Assembly: GCA_026709935.1 (NCBI GenBank)
Contig: JAPOSC010000056.1
Coordinates: 1-64,000 of the forward strand
DNA length: 64,000 bases
Origin: Thiotrichales bacterium
GTDB taxonomy: Bacteria; Pseudomonadota; Gammaproteobacteria; HK1
Direction: 5' to 3'
Numbering within the stretch: position 1 is the stretch's first letter; each line of letters opens with the position of its first letter. The position numbers and the translations under genes were made by a program. Below the pieces are notes generated by a model, which saw nothing but the letters and a program-made list of their open reading frames with translations, did no database searches and was not told the DNA's origin. Below, in pieces: positions 36,294-47,524 of the stretch.

Positions 36294-36307
36294 CCGACGA
36301 TCGTCGG
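36294..36307. promoter_or_regulatory. 14-bp perfect palindrome upstream of ihfB
   Basis: ccgacgatcgtcgg is a perfect palindrome 40 bases upstream of the ihfB ATG in the rpsA-ihfB gap. It could be an operator or part of a hairpin. Assignment is uncertain. Confidence 0.3.
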
Positions 36308-36388
36308 CTTGCGGAGGCAGCACGGGCGCCGGGACGACGCCCGATACGGCGAGGCATGCCCTCCCACTCGCCGCCCCCTTTTGACGGT

Positions 36389-38080
36389 TCACTCTCCCCG
36401 TGCACCCTCCGTACTACCGCTGCTCATCTGCTCCTTGATGAGATCGCCAAGGGTCGTGGCACCGGCGGGGGCGTTCGACGTGTACTCCTGTATCGCCTGC
36501 GCCTCCTCATCGCTCTCCTTCGCCTTGATGGAAAGTGACGGAATACGCTTCTTCCTGTCGACTCCCACGAGCTTCGCCTCGATTTCGTCGCCCGCCTTGA
36601 GAACGGTCCGAACATCTTCGACTCGTTCTCGCGCGATCTCCGACGTACGGAGATACCCTTCAACGCCTTCCGCAAGCTCCACGAGGGCGCCCTTGGCGTC
36701 GACCTCGACAATCCGGCCACGGACGATCGAGCCCTTCGGATTCATCGCCAGGAAGTTCGAGAAAGGATCCTTGTCGAGCTGTTTCACCCCCAGTGAAATC
36801 CGCTCGCGCTCCGCATCCACACCGAGCACCACGGTCTCGATCTCGTCGCCCTTCCGGTAGCGGCGGATCGTCTCCTCACCCGAATCGTTCCAGGACAGAT
36901 CGGAGAGGTGCACGAGGCCGTCGATCCCGCCATCAAGTCCCACGAAGACCCCGAAGTCGGTAATCGACTTGATGGCGCCGGTCACGTGATCGCCCTTCTT
37001 GTAGCTCGCCGCGAAGTCTTCCCAGGGATTCGGGGTGCACTGCTTGATACCGAGGGAGATCCGGCGGCGATCCTCGTCGATGTCGAGCACCATGACCTCG
37101 ACTTCGTCGCTGAGCTGCACGACCTTGTTGGGGTGGATGTTCTTGTTCGTCCAGTCCATCTCCGATACGTGGACGAGCCCCTCTACCCCTTCCTCGATCT
37201 CGACGAAGCAGCCGTAGTCGGCGATGTTCGTCACCTGCCCGAACAGCCGCGTGCCCTCGGGATAGCGCCGCGAGATGTCCACCCACGGATCGGCCCCGAG
37301 CTGCTTCAGCCCGAGAGATACCCGTGAGCGTTCGCGATCGAACCTCAGGACCTTGACTTCGACCTCGTCGCCGACATTGACGACTTCCGTCGGGTGCTTG
37401 ACCCGCTTCCACGCCATGTCGGTGATATGCAGCAGGCCGTCGATCCCTCCGAGGTCCACGAATGCGCCGTAGTCGGTCAGGTTCTTCACCACGCCGGGCA
37501 GCACGGCTCCCTCCTGGAGGCTCTCCAGCAGAGCTTCGCGCTCGGCGGAGTTCTCCTGCTCGACCACTGCGCGCCGCGAGACAACCACGTTGTTGCGGCG
37601 GCGATCGAGCTTGATCACCTTGAAGTCCAGTGGCTTGCCTTCGAGGTAGGAGGTATCGCGCACCGGGCGCACATCGACGAGCGACCCGGGCAGGAACGCC
37701 CGGATGTCGTTGATATCGACAGTGAATCCGCCCTTGACCTTGCCGTTGATGATCCCGGTCACGGTCTCCTCGTCCTCGAAAGAGGCTTCGAGGTGATTCC
37801 AGGCCCGGGCTCTCTTCGCCTTCTCCCGCGAAAGCCTGGTGGCGCCGAATCCATCCTCCACCGCATCGAGCGCGACCTCGACCCGATCGCCGACCACGAC
37901 CTCGACCTCGCCGTTCTCGTTTCTGAACTGTTCGACCGGGATGGTCGACTCGGACTTCAGACCCGCATGAACCGTGACGTACTCGGACCCGACCGCCAGC
38001 ACCGTTCCGTCGATGATGACTCCCGGCCGCATCTTCTTCTCGACTTCGCTCTGCTCGAGCAGTTCCGCAAAGCTTTCCAT
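36389..38080 (-). CDS. rpsA: 30S ribosomal protein S1
   Basis: A 563-residue protein with six S1 RNA-binding repeats, close to the 557 residues of E. coli S1. The start [20 protein letters not shown] is standard. Repeated signatures are [40 protein letters not shown] and [20 protein letters not shown]. It lets the ribosome bind structured or weak-SD messages. ATG 38080 was chosen; the opening to 38287 runs into cmk. It is 109 bases downstream of cmk and probably has its own promoter there. Confidence 0.96.
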   Translation of the reverse strand: MESFAELLEQSEVEKKMRPGVIIDGTVLAVGSEYVTVHAGLKSESTIPVEQFRNENGEVEVVVGDRVEVALDAVEDGFGATRLSREKAKRARAWNHLEASFEDEETVTGIINGKVKGGFTVDINDIRAFLPGSLVDVRPVRDTSYLEGKPLDFKVIKLDRRRNNVVVSRRAVVEQENSAEREALLESLQEGAVLPGVVKNLTDYGAFVDLGGIDGLLHITDMAWKRVKHPTEVVNVGDEVEVKVLRFDRERSRVSLGLKQLGADPWVDISRRYPEGTRLFGQVTNIADYGCFVEIEEGVEGLVHVSEMDWTNKNIHPNKVVQLSDEVEVMVLDIDEDRRRISLGIKQCTPNPWEDFAASYKKGDHVTGAIKSITDFGVFVGLDGGIDGLVHLSDLSWNDSGEETIRRYRKGDEIETVVLGVDAERERISLGVKQLDKDPFSNFLAMNPKGSIVRGRIVEVDAKGALVELAEGVEGYLRTSEIARERVEDVRTVLKAGDEIEAKLVGVDRKKRIPSLSIKAKESDEEAQAIQEYTSNAPAGATTLGDLIKEQMSSGSTEGARGE

Positions 38081-38189
38081 ACTCTTAAGGTGATCTCCCG
38101 CCCACTGTTTGGGTTGTCGAATTGCATGCGGCCTCACGCGCCAGGGGCATTGCGCACGAGACACATGCCCGACCGTCATTCTTCGGGCT

Positions 38190-38897
38190 TCATTCTCGGA
38201 AATACGCCGCGACCATCTTCGTCCTTGCGATTTCGAGCACCCGTGCCACCACGGTGTCGATATCAAGTTCGGTCGTATCGACGACAACGGCGTCCGCAGC
38301 CGGTTTCAGGGGTGCGACCATCCGTTCACGATCACGACGGTCGCGTTCCACCATCTCCCTGTACAGACGATTCACACTAACATCAATACCCTTAGCCATC
38401 AATTGTTTATGGCGTCTCTCGGCTCTCACCCGCGCGGTGGCGACAAGAAACACCTTCACGCAGGCATCGGGAAACACGACGCTGCCCATGTCGCGCCCGT
38501 CCGCGACGAGCCCGGGCGGGCGGCGAAACCCGTGCTGGCGGGCCAACAGCGCGTCCCGTACTTCACAATGGGCGGAGACGCGCGAAGCGTCGTTCCCGCA
38601 CTGCTCGGTGCGGATATCGTCGGTGATGTCCACGCCGCCGAGCCGCACGCGCACGGGCTGCACAGCATCTCCGGGCGCGAATTCGATATCGAGACTCTCC
38701 GCGAGGCGGGCGAGCGCCGGACCAGCGTCGGGAGATACCCCTCGCGTGCGGGCGGCCAGCGCGAGAACACGATAAAGCGCGCCGCTGTCGAGGAGCGAGA
38801 ACCCGAGTATGGATGCGACGCGATGGGAGACGGTTCCCTTTCCGGTACCGACCGGGCCGTCGATCGCGATCACCGGCACCGTGTCAGTGGTCGGCAT
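38190..38897 (-). CDS. cmk: Cytidylate kinase
   Basis: A 235-residue CMP/dCMP kinase with P-loop GPVGTGKGT at 14-22, [33 protein letters not shown] and [15 protein letters not shown]. It supplies CDP and dCDP. It starts 14 bases inside the 3' end of aroA, so translation is probably coupled. Order aroA-cmk-rpsA is the conserved gammaproteobacterial one. Confidence 0.95.
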   Translation of the reverse strand: MPTTDTVPVIAIDGPVGTGKGTVSHRVASILGFSLLDSGALYRVLALAARTRGVSPDAGPALARLAESLDIEFAPGDAVQPVRVRLGGVDITDDIRTEQCGNDASRVSAHCEVRDALLARQHGFRRPPGLVADGRDMGSVVFPDACVKVFLVATARVRAERRHKQLMAKGIDVSVNRLYREMVERDRRDRERMVAPLKPAADAVVVDTTELDIDTVVARVLEIARTKMVAAYFRE

Positions 38898-40200
38898 CGA
38901 CAGCCTCGATGTCGAACCCGACCGAGCGCGCGAGCATCTCGAAACCGGGAAAGGAAGTCGCCACGTTGCGGCAATTGCGGATGCGTACCGGAGCGGTCAC
39001 CGCCGAGGAGGCGAACGCCATCGCGATGCGATGATCGCCTTCGCTGTCCACTGCTCCCCCCGAGATCACGCCGCCCTCGACCTCCATGCCATCATCGGCA
39101 ACCCGCACCGAGACCCCGAGCGCGCGCAGGGCTTCGGCACTCGCCGCGATTCGATCGCTCTCCTTGACCCGCAGCTCCGCGGCTCCGGTGACACGCGTGA
39201 CGCCGCGCGCGGCGGCGGCGGCGGCGAAAATGGCCGGAAATTCGTCGATCGCGAGCGGCACCAGCGCGGGATCCACGTCGATTCCATGCAGTACCGCGCC
39301 CCGCACCCGGAGATCCGCGACCGGCTCGCGACCGGCGGTGCGCCGGTCAAACCATTCGATGTCCGCGCCCATGCGCTCAAGGATAGTCAGCACGCCGATG
39401 CGCGTCGGGTTGACGCCGACGCCCCGGATCAGCAGATCCGAACCGGGCCGACCCGCCGCGGCGGCCAGAAGGAACGCGGCGGACGAGATATCCCCCGGCA
39501 CCTCGATCTCCGTTGCGGCGAGACGCTCCCCCCCCTCGATGCACGTGCGCCGCCCGTCGCGCACGGTCTCGACCCCGAAGGCGCCCAGCATACGCTCGGT
39601 GTGATCGCGGGTCGGGCTCGGCTCCGTCACGCATGTGCGCCCGTTCGCGTAGAGTCCGGCCAGAAGAATGCCCGACTTCACCTGGGCGCTGGCTACGGGA
39701 CTCTTGTAATCGATGGATGCGAGTCCGTCGCCGGCGCGGACCCGAATGGGCGGGGTCCCGCCGGACGCGGTTTCGATTCGCGCTCCCATCTGCGACAACG
39801 GCTCGGTGATTCGCCGCATCGGACGACGCTGGAGTGAATCGTCGCCGACGAGCGTGCAGTCGAAATCCTGTCCGGACAGAAGCCCCGCGAGCAGCCGCAT
39901 GGCGGTACCCGAGTTTCCGAGATCGATGTCCGCCGCCGGCGCGCGCAGTCCATCCCGTCCGACGCCGTGGATCGATACCTCGCCACCCCTCGGCCCTTCG
40001 ATCCGCACCCCCATCGCTCGAAACGCTTCCAGCGTGGCGAGTACATCTTCGCCCTCCAGAAGCCCCGTGACGCGGGTGTGACCGTCGGCGATCGCGGCGA
40101 GCATCACGCCGCGGTGCGAGATCGACTTGTCGCCGGGGACGCGGACCTCGCCGCGCAGCGGACCGGACGGACGCGCGATGAAGTCGAAGGGACCGGTCAT
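38884..40200 (-). CDS. aroA: 3-phosphoshikimate 1-carboxyvinyltransferase (EPSP synthase)
   Basis: A 438-residue shikimate-pathway enzyme. Marks are RVPGDKSISHRGVMLAAIAD, LGNSGTAMRLLAGLLSG, DDSLQRRPMRRI, SPVASAQVKSGILLAGLYA and VKESDRIAASAEALRALG. ATG 40200 gives a family-like start; an in-frame GTG at 40260 with a good GGGAG box would add 20 residues and cannot be excluded. The TGA is 14 bases inside cmk. The enzyme transfers enolpyruvyl to shikimate 3-phosphate and, by motif, looks like the glyphosate-tolerant class II type. Confidence 0.94.
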   Translation of the reverse strand: MTGPFDFIARPSGPLRGEVRVPGDKSISHRGVMLAAIADGHTRVTGLLEGEDVLATLEAFRAMGVRIEGPRGGEVSIHGVGRDGLRAPAADIDLGNSGTAMRLLAGLLSGQDFDCTLVGDDSLQRRPMRRITEPLSQMGARIETASGGTPPIRVRAGDGLASIDYKSPVASAQVKSGILLAGLYANGRTCVTEPSPTRDHTERMLGAFGVETVRDGRRTCIEGGERLAATEIEVPGDISSAAFLLAAAAGRPGSDLLIRGVGVNPTRIGVLTILERMGADIEWFDRRTAGREPVADLRVRGAVLHGIDVDPALVPLAIDEFPAIFAAAAAARGVTRVTGAAELRVKESDRIAASAEALRALGVSVRVADDGMEVEGGVISGGAVDSEGDHRIAMAFASSAVTAPVRIRNCRNVATSFPGFEMLARSVGFDIEAVDADH

Positions 40201-40287
40201 CCTGCTCTGCGCCCTCACGCGATCGACATCCGAAAACCGGAATGGAACGTATGCGGGCACCTGTCTCCCACGCCCCGGCCCACCGGC

Positions 40288-41142
40288 TCAGGAGTACCGG
40301 TCCCGGATCGCCTTGCTGCGGGTAAAGACCGCATAGACGTACTCGCTGTCCCCGCGACGCACGGCCTCGGCGAGCTGGTCGAGTTCGGATCGGAAACGAT
40401 CGATCACGCCCATCATCGCCGCGCGGTTTGCGAAACAGATGTCATGCCACATCTGCGGGTCACTCGAGGCGACACGGGTGAAATCACGAAGGCCCCCGGC
40501 GGAGTAGCCGAAGATCTCGGGGCGATCCTTCATGCCGCCCAGCATGCTGACGAGAGTATAGGCGAGCATGTGCGGCAGGTGGCTGGTGGCGGCCAGGATC
40601 TCGTCGTGGTGCGCGACATCCATCTCCACGACCTCGGCCCCGACCATCCGCCACATCGCGGAGACCCGCTCGAGCGCCGTGACCTCGGTCTCTTCGATCG
40701 GAGTCAGGATGACGCGCCGACGTTCGAACAGGCGCTCGATCGACGAGTCGACACCGTGATGCTCGGTACCGGCCACGGGATGACCCGGCACGAAACGCGT
40801 CAGCCGCGCACCGAGGGACGCTCGCGCGGCCGCGACCACGCTGCCCTTCGCGCTTCCGACATCCGTGATGATCGCGTCGTCCTCGACGGTGTCGCGCACA
40901 CGTTCGAGCACCATCTCGGTCGCCCCCAGCGGCACCGCGACCACAACCATGTCCGCGCCGGCCGCCGCGCGTCCGGGGTCGGTGTCGAAGCGATCGATGA
41001 TTCCCAGTTCGACCGCGCGTTCGAGGTTCGTCGCGCAACGACTCGACCCGACCACCTCGTCGACCGCTCCCAGTCTTCGCAGATCACGGGCAAGCGAGCC
41101 TCCGATCAGACCGGTCCCGACGATGCAGAGCCTGCGAATCAC
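40288..41142 (-). CDS. tyrA: Prephenate/arogenate dehydrogenase
   Basis: A 284-residue NAD(P)-dependent TyrA. Rossmann motif VGTGLIGGSLARDLRRLG at the start, then VVVAVPLGA, DVGSAKGSV, FVPGHPVAGTEHHGVDSS and the HHDEILAATSHLPHMLAYTL catalytic segment. It makes 4-hydroxyphenylpyruvate or tyrosine from prephenate or arogenate. The start is GTG 41142; it overlaps the pheA stop (GTGA). The length is that of monofunctional proteobacterial TyrA without fused AroA. Confidence 0.93.
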   Translation of the reverse strand: MIRRLCIVGTGLIGGSLARDLRRLGAVDEVVGSSRCATNLERAVELGIIDRFDTDPGRAAAGADMVVVAVPLGATEMVLERVRDTVEDDAIITDVGSAKGSVVAAARASLGARLTRFVPGHPVAGTEHHGVDSSIERLFERRRVILTPIEETEVTALERVSAMWRMVGAEVVEMDVAHHDEILAATSHLPHMLAYTLVSMLGGMKDRPEIFGYSAGGLRDFTRVASSDPQMWHDICFANRAAMMGVIDRFRSELDQLAEAVRRGDSEYVYAVFTRSKAIRDRYS

Positions 41143-41954
41143 CGAGTCTCTCTCTCCGCCGAGGCGACTCCGCCGACCCCACCACCGGCGACAGCCGCGG
41201 GATAGGCACCGAGTAACCCGTCGGGGTATCGCTCCACGAGCGGCGCAAGCCGGGGATCGCTCTCATGTGCCGACACGTCGACGACAACCCATGGCACTGT
41301 CCCGGCGACGGGGGCCGAACGCATATCGAGATCCGAGCCTCCGCACCACGACTCAACGGCCATCAACTCCCCGGACGGGACGATGAACGACGTCAAGTCG
41401 TACCCGGTGGGCGCCACCGGTTCATGTCCTATCGCGACGAACCGCTCGCCATCTCTCGCGTACCACTCCCCGCAAAGCCGGAGCCCTCTGCGGCGGAGGT
41501 CCGTCATGACCGGCGATGCGAAGCCCGCCCGGGAGAATTCGAGCATCGCGTAGTTGCAACCGGCACTTCCGACGGCATCGAGTGCTTGCACGGCATCGCC
41601 CAGGGAGCGGATGTCGACAGCGCCGCCGAAGTGACCGATGGCGGCGCACCCCTCCCCCACCGTCGTGCAACCAACGACCAGCCGCTGCTCCAGCGTGCGG
41701 CAGCTCGAGACGATCTCGCGAAACAGTCGCGTGGCCTCGCGGTCGGGAAGGGGCCCGGAGTTCGCAGCGACGATACGCCGGAGCAGCATCGCCTCGCGTT
41801 CGGGGCGATAGTATCGAGGCTCCGTCTCCCCTTCCTTGACCGCCGCCACCCGGAAGATCACGCGGACGCGCCGGTTGAGAAGATTGAGTAGCTCGATGTC
41901 CAGCGCATCGATCTCACGGCGGATCGCATCCAGCCGCGTCTCGCTGTCGGTCAC
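41139..41954 (-). CDS. pheA: P-protein with chorismate mutase and a deleted prephenate dehydratase core
   Basis: A 271-residue protein, about 90-100 shorter than normal P-proteins. Residues 1-90 are an intact AroQ chorismate mutase (RLDAIRREIDALDIELLNLL, YYRPEREAMLLRRI). Then GHFGGAVDIRSLGDAVQALD and NYAMLEFSRAGFASPVMTDL follow the first half of the dehydratase fold, with EFS in place of ENS. The second half is gone: LRLCGEW is followed within about six residues by ERFVAIG, so the SHPQAL block and the catalytic TRF threonine are absent. A shortened ACT-like end remains (DLTSFIVPSGEL, LLGAYP). Phe-regulated mutase activity is plausible; dehydratase activity is doubtful. GTG 41954 was chosen since the mutase core begins there. 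Confidence 0.8.
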   Translation of the reverse strand: MTDSETRLDAIRREIDALDIELLNLLNRRVRVIFRVAAVKEGETEPRYYRPEREAMLLRRIVAANSGPLPDREATRLFREIVSSCRTLEQRLVVGCTTVGEGCAAIGHFGGAVDIRSLGDAVQALDAVGSAGCNYAMLEFSRAGFASPVMTDLRRRGLRLCGEWYARDGERFVAIGHEPVAPTGYDLTSFIVPSGELMAVESWCGGSDLDMRSAPVAGTVPWVVVDVSAHESDPRLAPLVERYPDGLLGAYPAAVAGGGVGGVASAERETR

Positions 41955-41985
41955 GATACGGCTCCGGGAATATGGTGACGCCACC

Positions 41986-44574
41986 TCAGCCGGATCGCGG
42001 CGGCTTTTCGCCAATCTCGGCCTGATCATCCATGATCTGATCGTCCACGATCCGCTCCAGGCCGACCAGTCGCTCGCCCTCCGACAGGCTGATGAGCTTG
42101 ACCCCCTGGGTATCGCGGCCGAGCACGCTGATCTCGTTCACCCGCGTGCGCACAAGCTTGCCGCCATCGGTGATCAGCATGAGTTCGTCGGTCGACTCGA
42201 CCAGCTCCGCCCCGACCACAGCTCCGTTGCGCCGGCTCGTTCGAATCGAGATGAGCCCCTGCCCGGCTCGACCCTGCCGGCGATAGTCCACGGCCGGTGT
42301 GCACTTGCCGTAACCGTTCTCGGTCGCGGTCAGCACCAAGCTCTCCGACGCGATCATGAGAGAGATGACCCGCGCCCCTCGCCCGAGCCGCATGCCGCGC
42401 ACGCCTCGTGCGGTCCGGCCCATCGCGCGCACGTCACTTTCGGGGAAGCGAATGAGCTTTCCGTCGCTCGTGGCAAGCATGACGTCTCGGGTGCCGTCGG
42501 TCACCGCGACCCCCACCAGGCGGTCGTCTTCGAGCAGATCGACCGCAATCAGCCCGGTCGAACGCGGCCGGGAGAAATCGGCGCACGGTGTCTTCTTCAC
42601 GATGCCGGACGCCGTCGCCATCAGCACGAACCCGTCCTGATCGACCTCGCTCATCGGCAGAATCGCGCTGATGCGCTCGCCCTCTTCCAGCGGCAGGATG
42701 TTCACCATGGGTTTGCCGCGCGCCGTACGAGCGGCGCGCGGCAACTGGTAGACGCGAACCCAGTACACCTTGCCGCGACTCGAGAAGAACAGCACCGTAT
42801 CGTGGGTGTTCGCAACGAAGAGGCGTTCGACGAAATCCTCCTGCTTGGTCGTCGCCGCAGTCTTGCCGCGCCCGCCCCGGCGCTGCGCCGAGTAGTCGTC
42901 GAGCGGCTGCCACTTCACATAGCCCTGATGCGACATCGTGACCACGACATCCTGCGGCTTGATGAGGTGGAGGATATCCATGCCATCGCGGTGCAGCTCG
43001 ATCTCGGTCCGCCGGGTATCGGCGAACTGCTCCTTCACCCGGAGCAGCTCCTCGCGCACGACTTCGCGCAGGCGGTCCGGATTGACGAGAATCTCGAGCA
43101 ATCCGCGGATCCTGTCGAGGAGATTGTCGAACTCCTCGATGATCTTGTCCTGCTCCAGCGCGGTGAGGCGGTGCAGGCGAAGGTCGAGGATCGCCTGGGC
43201 CTGCGTTTCGCTCATGCGGTACACGAATCCGTCGGTTCGCGCCACGAACCCGAAGCCCTCGGGAAGATCGTCGGGCTTCGAAGTATCGGCGCCGGCGCGA
43301 TCGAGCATCTCGCGGACCGACCCGGGCTCCCACTCGCGCTCGACGAGTCGCTCTCGGGCTTGCGCGGGGTTGGCGGACGTCCGGATCAGTTCGATGACCG
43401 CATCGATATTCGCGAGCGCAACCGCAAGCCCCTCCAGAACATGCGCGCGTTCCCGCGCCTTGCGCAACTCGAAGATGGTGCGCCGCGTCACCACCTCGCG
43501 CCGGTGGCGCACGAACGCCTCGATCATCTCCCGGATGCCGAGCAGCCGCGGCTGTCCGTCGACCAGCGCGACGAGGTTGATGCCGAACACCGTCTCCATC
43601 GAGGTGAGCCGGTACAGGTTGTTCAGCATCACCTCCGCGTTCTCGCCGCGGCGAAGCTCGATGACGAGACGCATGCCGTCCTTGTCCGATTCGTCACGCA
43701 GCGCCGAGATGCCCTCGATCCGTTTCTCCTTGACGAGCTCCGCGATCTTCTCCATCAACCGCGCCTTGTTGACCTGATAGGGAAGCTCGCTCACCACGAT
43801 GCGCTCGTGGGCTCCCGCCTCCGCGGTCTCGAACGCGGCCCGGGCGCGCACGTAGATGCGTCCCCGGCCGGTGCGGTACGCCTCGTGGATCCCGGCCGTG
43901 CCGTTGATGATCCCCGCGGTCGGGAAGTCCGGACCGGGCATGATCTGCAAGATTTCGTCGATACCGAGCTCGGGGTCGTCCAGCAGCGCCACGCAGGTGT
44001 CCACGACCTCGCCGAGATTGTGGGGCGGGATGTTGGTGGCCATGCCGACCGCGATGCCCGAAGAGCCGTTGACGAGGAGGTTGGGCAGCCGGGTGGGGAA
44101 CACCGAAGGCTCGATCTCCGAGCCGTCGTAGTTGGGGACGAAGTCGACCGTTTCCTTGTCGATGTCGGCCAGCAGCTCGTGCGCGATCCGGGCCATGCGC
44201 ACTTCGGTATAGCGCATCGCAGCCGGCGGGTCGCCGTCGACGGAGCCGAAGTTGCCCTGACCATCGACCAGCATCACCCGCATCGAGAAGTGCTGCGCCA
44301 TGCGCACGAGCGCGTCGTACACCGCGCTCTCGCCGTGGGGGTGGTACTTGCCGATGGTGTCGCCCACCACCCGAGCGGATTTCTTGTAGGGCCGGTTCCA
44401 GTCGTTGCCCAGCTCGCGCATGGCGTGGAGTACGCGCCGGTGGACCGGTTTCAAGCCGTCGCGGACATCCGGCAGCGCCCTGCCCACGATGACGCTCATG
44501 GCGTAATCGAGGTAGGACTGCTTCATCTCCTCTTCGATGTCGACAGGAACGACTTCCTTGGCGAAATCACTCAT
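41986..44574 (-). CDS. gyrA: DNA gyrase subunit A
   Basis: An 862-residue type IIA topoisomerase subunit. The catalytic Tyr122 is in [10 protein letters not shown]; Ser83 and Asp87 in [12 protein letters not shown] are the quinolone-sensitive residues at E. coli numbering. The GyrA-box QRRGGRGK lies in the C-terminal wrapping domain with six blades ([20 protein letters not shown] and [12 protein letters not shown] are clear blades). Start [20 protein letters not shown] is normal. pheA starts 32 bases after its stop. Confidence 0.97.
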   Translation of the reverse strand: MSDFAKEVVPVDIEEEMKQSYLDYAMSVIVGRALPDVRDGLKPVHRRVLHAMRELGNDWNRPYKKSARVVGDTIGKYHPHGESAVYDALVRMAQHFSMRVMLVDGQGNFGSVDGDPPAAMRYTEVRMARIAHELLADIDKETVDFVPNYDGSEIEPSVFPTRLPNLLVNGSSGIAVGMATNIPPHNLGEVVDTCVALLDDPELGIDEILQIMPGPDFPTAGIINGTAGIHEAYRTGRGRIYVRARAAFETAEAGAHERIVVSELPYQVNKARLMEKIAELVKEKRIEGISALRDESDKDGMRLVIELRRGENAEVMLNNLYRLTSMETVFGINLVALVDGQPRLLGIREMIEAFVRHRREVVTRRTIFELRKARERAHVLEGLAVALANIDAVIELIRTSANPAQARERLVEREWEPGSVREMLDRAGADTSKPDDLPEGFGFVARTDGFVYRMSETQAQAILDLRLHRLTALEQDKIIEEFDNLLDRIRGLLEILVNPDRLREVVREELLRVKEQFADTRRTEIELHRDGMDILHLIKPQDVVVTMSHQGYVKWQPLDDYSAQRRGGRGKTAATTKQEDFVERLFVANTHDTVLFFSSRGKVYWVRVYQLPRAARTARGKPMVNILPLEEGERISAILPMSEVDQDGFVLMATASGIVKKTPCADFSRPRSTGLIAVDLLEDDRLVGVAVTDGTRDVMLATSDGKLIRFPESDVRAMGRTARGVRGMRLGRGARVISLMIASESLVLTATENGYGKCTPAVDYRRQGRAGQGLISIRTSRRNGAVVGAELVESTDELMLITDGGKLVRTRVNEISVLGRDTQGVKLISLSEGERLVGLERIVDDQIMDDQAEIGEKPPRSG

Positions 44575-44911
44575 CTGTGCGTACCCGATCCCGCGTTGCG
44601 GGAGATGTGCCGGAACCGGCCGGGAAGGCTGCCCTCTCGGATCGACGGGACATGTTCAAGCCACCCGCACTCGTTCGCAGCCACGGCGCATCGTACCGCT
44701 CGCGGCCTCGTCCCCGTCGTTGTGGAAGCCAGCTTCGAAGTTTCGGATCGACTGGAAGGATCGACACCGTTCAAGGCGCCACGGAGACCCGTCCGTGAAG
44801 CCCGGATTCTACCACGAGAGACCGCGGCGTCGGTCCGTGTCGCACCCCCGCCACGAGCGGGAGGGGGCCAGGAAACGACCCCCGCCAGCATCGATGGGCC
44901 CGTCCGGCAGT
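44575..44911. promoter_or_regulatory. gyrA upstream region (337 bp)
   Basis: No gene is recognised. On the minus strand TAGAAT (44806-44811) is a candidate -10 box for gyrA, without a clear -35. Between mtnA and that site a GC-rich inverted segment (cccccgccacgagcgggagg, about 44847-44866) may be the mtnA terminator. Both are weak predictions. Confidence 0.3.
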
Positions 44912-45994
44912 TCAGGATTTCGCGCGGGCGAGGAGCGCAGCGATCCGATCCCGATCCGGGGCTTCGACGACACCGTGCTCGGTCACCAGAGCGTCGACCA
45001 GCGCCGCCGGGGTCACGTCGAACACCGGGTTCCACGCCCCGGCGCCGTCCGGTGCGACGCGGCGACCGGCGTGCGAGAGCAGTTCGTCGGATCGCCGGCT
45101 CTCGATGGGAATGTCGTCCCCGCTCGCCGCGTGCCGGTCGATGGTGGAGGTGGGAGCGACGACCATGAAGCGCACCCCGTGGTGGCGGGCGGACACCGCG
45201 AGCGAGTACGTGCCGATCTTGTTCGCGACGTCGCCGTTGGCGGCCACTCGGTCCGCCCCCACGATCACCCAGCGCACGCGGCCCTGACGCATCGCCCAGC
45301 TCGCGGCGGAGTCGGCGATCAGGGTCACAGGAATTCCGGCCTCGACCATCTCGTACGCGGTCAGTCTCGCTCCCTGAAGCCAGGGCCGCGTCTCGCCGGC
45401 GTACACGTGGGCAATGCGGCCCGCCGCATGGGCGGCGCGCACGACCCCCAGCGCGGTGCCGTAGCCAGCGGTGGCCAGCGCGCCCGCGTTGCAATGGGTG
45501 AGAACCTCGCAGCGCGATTCGATGAGCGCCGCCCCCAGCTCGCCCATGCGGCGGTTCGCGGCGATGTCCTCCGCGTGCATGGCGCGGGCGGCTTCGAGCA
45601 GGGCGGGTTCGGGGTCGGCACCCGCCGCCACCGCGTCCATCGTCTCCTGCATCCGGTCGAGGGCCCATGCGAGGTTCACCGCCGTCGGCCGCGATGCGGC
45701 GAGCCGGTCGAGATCCGCATCGATGTGATCGCGCCAGGTCGCGGGGTCATCGGCGAAACGCCGACGCGCCGCCAGCACCACTGCGTACGCGGCGGCAACG
45801 CCGATGGCCGGGGCGCCGCGCACCACCATCTCCCGAATCGCGTCCGCCACTTCCCCGCACTCGGAGTAGCGCAGCCTCGTCGAGGCATGCGGCAGCACGC
45901 GCTGATCGAGAAGCTCCAGCGCTCCGTGCCGCCAGACGATCGCGCTCACCGGCGACACCGCAGCTTCGACCGCGGATTGGACGCCGCCCCGCAT
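44912..45994 (-). CDS. mtnA: Methylthioribose-1-phosphate isomerase
   Basis: A 360-residue enzyme of methionine salvage that converts MTR-1-P to MTRu-1-P. Marks are the [19 protein letters not shown] substrate loop, [20 protein letters not shown] with the catalytic Cys, and [19 protein letters not shown] with the catalytic Asp. ATG 45994 starts MRGGVQSAV; earlier starts would overlap the divergent mtaD gene. The 69-base gap to mtaD must carry two promoters. mtnA beside gyrA and mtaD matches the Pseudomonas order. Confidence 0.93.
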   Translation of the reverse strand: MRGGVQSAVEAAVSPVSAIVWRHGALELLDQRVLPHASTRLRYSECGEVADAIREMVVRGAPAIGVAAAYAVVLAARRRFADDPATWRDHIDADLDRLAASRPTAVNLAWALDRMQETMDAVAAGADPEPALLEAARAMHAEDIAANRRMGELGAALIESRCEVLTHCNAGALATAGYGTALGVVRAAHAAGRIAHVYAGETRPWLQGARLTAYEMVEAGIPVTLIADSAASWAMRQGRVRWVIVGADRVAANGDVANKIGTYSLAVSARHHGVRFMVVAPTSTIDRHAASGDDIPIESRRSDELLSHAGRRVAPDGAGAWNPVFDVTPAALVDALVTEHGVVEAPDRDRIAALLARAKS

Positions 45995-46063
45995 CCCGAT
46001 ATCATCGGGCGCCGTCGGCTGTGCGTCCGCACTGCCCTTTCCCACCATCGGATCCGTCATCGC

Positions 46064-47386
46064 ATGCAATCCGTCGATACCGTGGTCGAAGGCCGCTGGG
46101 TGGTTCCGGTCGAGCCCGAAGGCGTGGTGCTGGAGCACCATGCCGTGGTCATCGACGGCGGCCGCATTCGCGCGATGGTACCCCATGCCGAGGCCCGTTC
46201 GGACTACCGCGCCGACCGCACCGTGGAGCTTCGCGACCACGTGCTCCTGCCGGGGCTTGTCAACACCCACACCCACGCCGCAATGGCGCTCATGCGCGGC
46301 CTGGCCGATGATCTGCCCCTCATGCGCTGGCTGGAGGAGCACATCTGGCCGGTCGAAGGCCGCTGGGTCGGCGACGAGTTCGTACGCGACGGCACCCTGC
46401 TGGCGGTCGCCGAGATGCTGCGCGGGGGGACCACCTGCTTCAACGACATGTACTTCTATCCGAGCGATGCGGGGCGCGCGGCGGCGGCGGCCGGCATGCG
46501 CTGCACAGTTGGCTTGATCGTGCTCGACTTTCCCACCGTGTGGGCCGGCGGAGCGGAGGAATACCTGACGCGGGCGGCGGAAGTGCACGACGAATTCCGC
46601 TCCCATCCCCTGGTCGACACCGCCTTCGCGCCGCACGCACCGTACACGGTGTCGGACGGCCCGCTGGAACGGGTCCGGATCCTGGCCGACGAGCTGGACA
46701 TCCCCGTCCACATCCATCTGCACGAGACCCGAGGGGAGGTGGAGAGCGCGGTCGCGGCGCAGGGCATGCGCCCGCTCGCGCGCCTGGACCAGCTCGGGCT
46801 CCTGTCACCCAGACTGATGGCGGTGCACATGACGGAGCTGGCCGACGAGGAGATCGACCGACTCGCCGAGTGCAGCGCCCACGTGGTGCACTGCCCCGAG
46901 TCCAACCTGAAGCTCGCGAGCGGCTTCTGCCCGGTCGCGAAGCTGCTCGCGGCCGGTGTCAACGTCGCGCTCGGTACCGACGGTGCCGCGAGCAACAACG
47001 ACCTCGACATGGTGCAGGAGATGCGCACCGCGAGCCTCCTCGCCAAGGCGGTGGCGGGCGACGCCACCGCCGTGCCCGCCCACCGGGCGATCGCCATGGC
47101 GACGATCGCGGGCGCCCGTGCGCTCGGTCGGGACGACACCATCGGCAGCCTCGTGCCCGGCAAGGCCGCGGACATGATCGCGGTCGATCTCGGCGCCGTC
47201 GAATCGCAGCCGGTGTACGACGCGGCGTCGCAGGTCGCGTTCTCGGCGTCGCGGCGCCAGGTGAGCGACGTGTGGGTCGCCGGACGAAGGCTGCTCCGCG
47301 ACGGGCAGCTTCTCACCGTCGACGAAGACCGCGTGCTGGCGCAGGCGAAGCACTGGGCCACGCGGATCGGCGGGAAATCGCCGTGA
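46064..47386 (+). CDS. mtaD: 5-methylthioadenosine/S-adenosylhomocysteine deaminase
   Basis: A 440-residue amidohydrolase. The metal motif is [12 protein letters not shown]; later marks are [28 protein letters not shown] and [18 protein letters not shown], all typical of MTA/SAH deaminases. It converts MTA to methylthioinosine, an alternative entry to salvage. ATG 46064 starts [17 protein letters not shown]. It diverges from mtnA and leads the plus-strand run mtaD-ubiG-HAD phosphatase. Confidence 0.92.
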   Translation: MQSVDTVVEGRWVVPVEPEGVVLEHHAVVIDGGRIRAMVPHAEARSDYRADRTVELRDHVLLPGLVNTHTHAAMALMRGLADDLPLMRWLEEHIWPVEGRWVGDEFVRDGTLLAVAEMLRGGTTCFNDMYFYPSDAGRAAAAAGMRCTVGLIVLDFPTVWAGGAEEYLTRAAEVHDEFRSHPLVDTAFAPHAPYTVSDGPLERVRILADELDIPVHIHLHETRGEVESAVAAQGMRPLARLDQLGLLSPRLMAVHMTELADEEIDRLAECSAHVVHCPESNLKLASGFCPVAKLLAAGVNVALGTDGAASNNDLDMVQEMRTASLLAKAVAGDATAVPAHRAIAMATIAGARALGRDDTIGSLVPGKAADMIAVDLGAVESQPVYDAASQVAFSASRRQVSDVWVAGRRLLRDGQLLTVDEDRVLAQAKHWATRIGGKSP

Positions 47387-47524
47387 ACACGCCGGATGCG
47401 TCCCGCCGCCCGCACTGTGTCCCCGCCGCGCAATCGGCCATGAGAAAACGGTCATGAGCCGGAACCCGACCGGGTGCGAGTGCTCGCAGCGCCGGCCGGA
47501 ACCCAGCGACGGGAAGGCGCGCTG

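Noticed and set aside
38122-39837. Long plus-strand frames opposite cmk and aroA
   Set aside because: Arg/Ser/Ala-rich shadows; the minus strand holds complete, recognisable enzymes.
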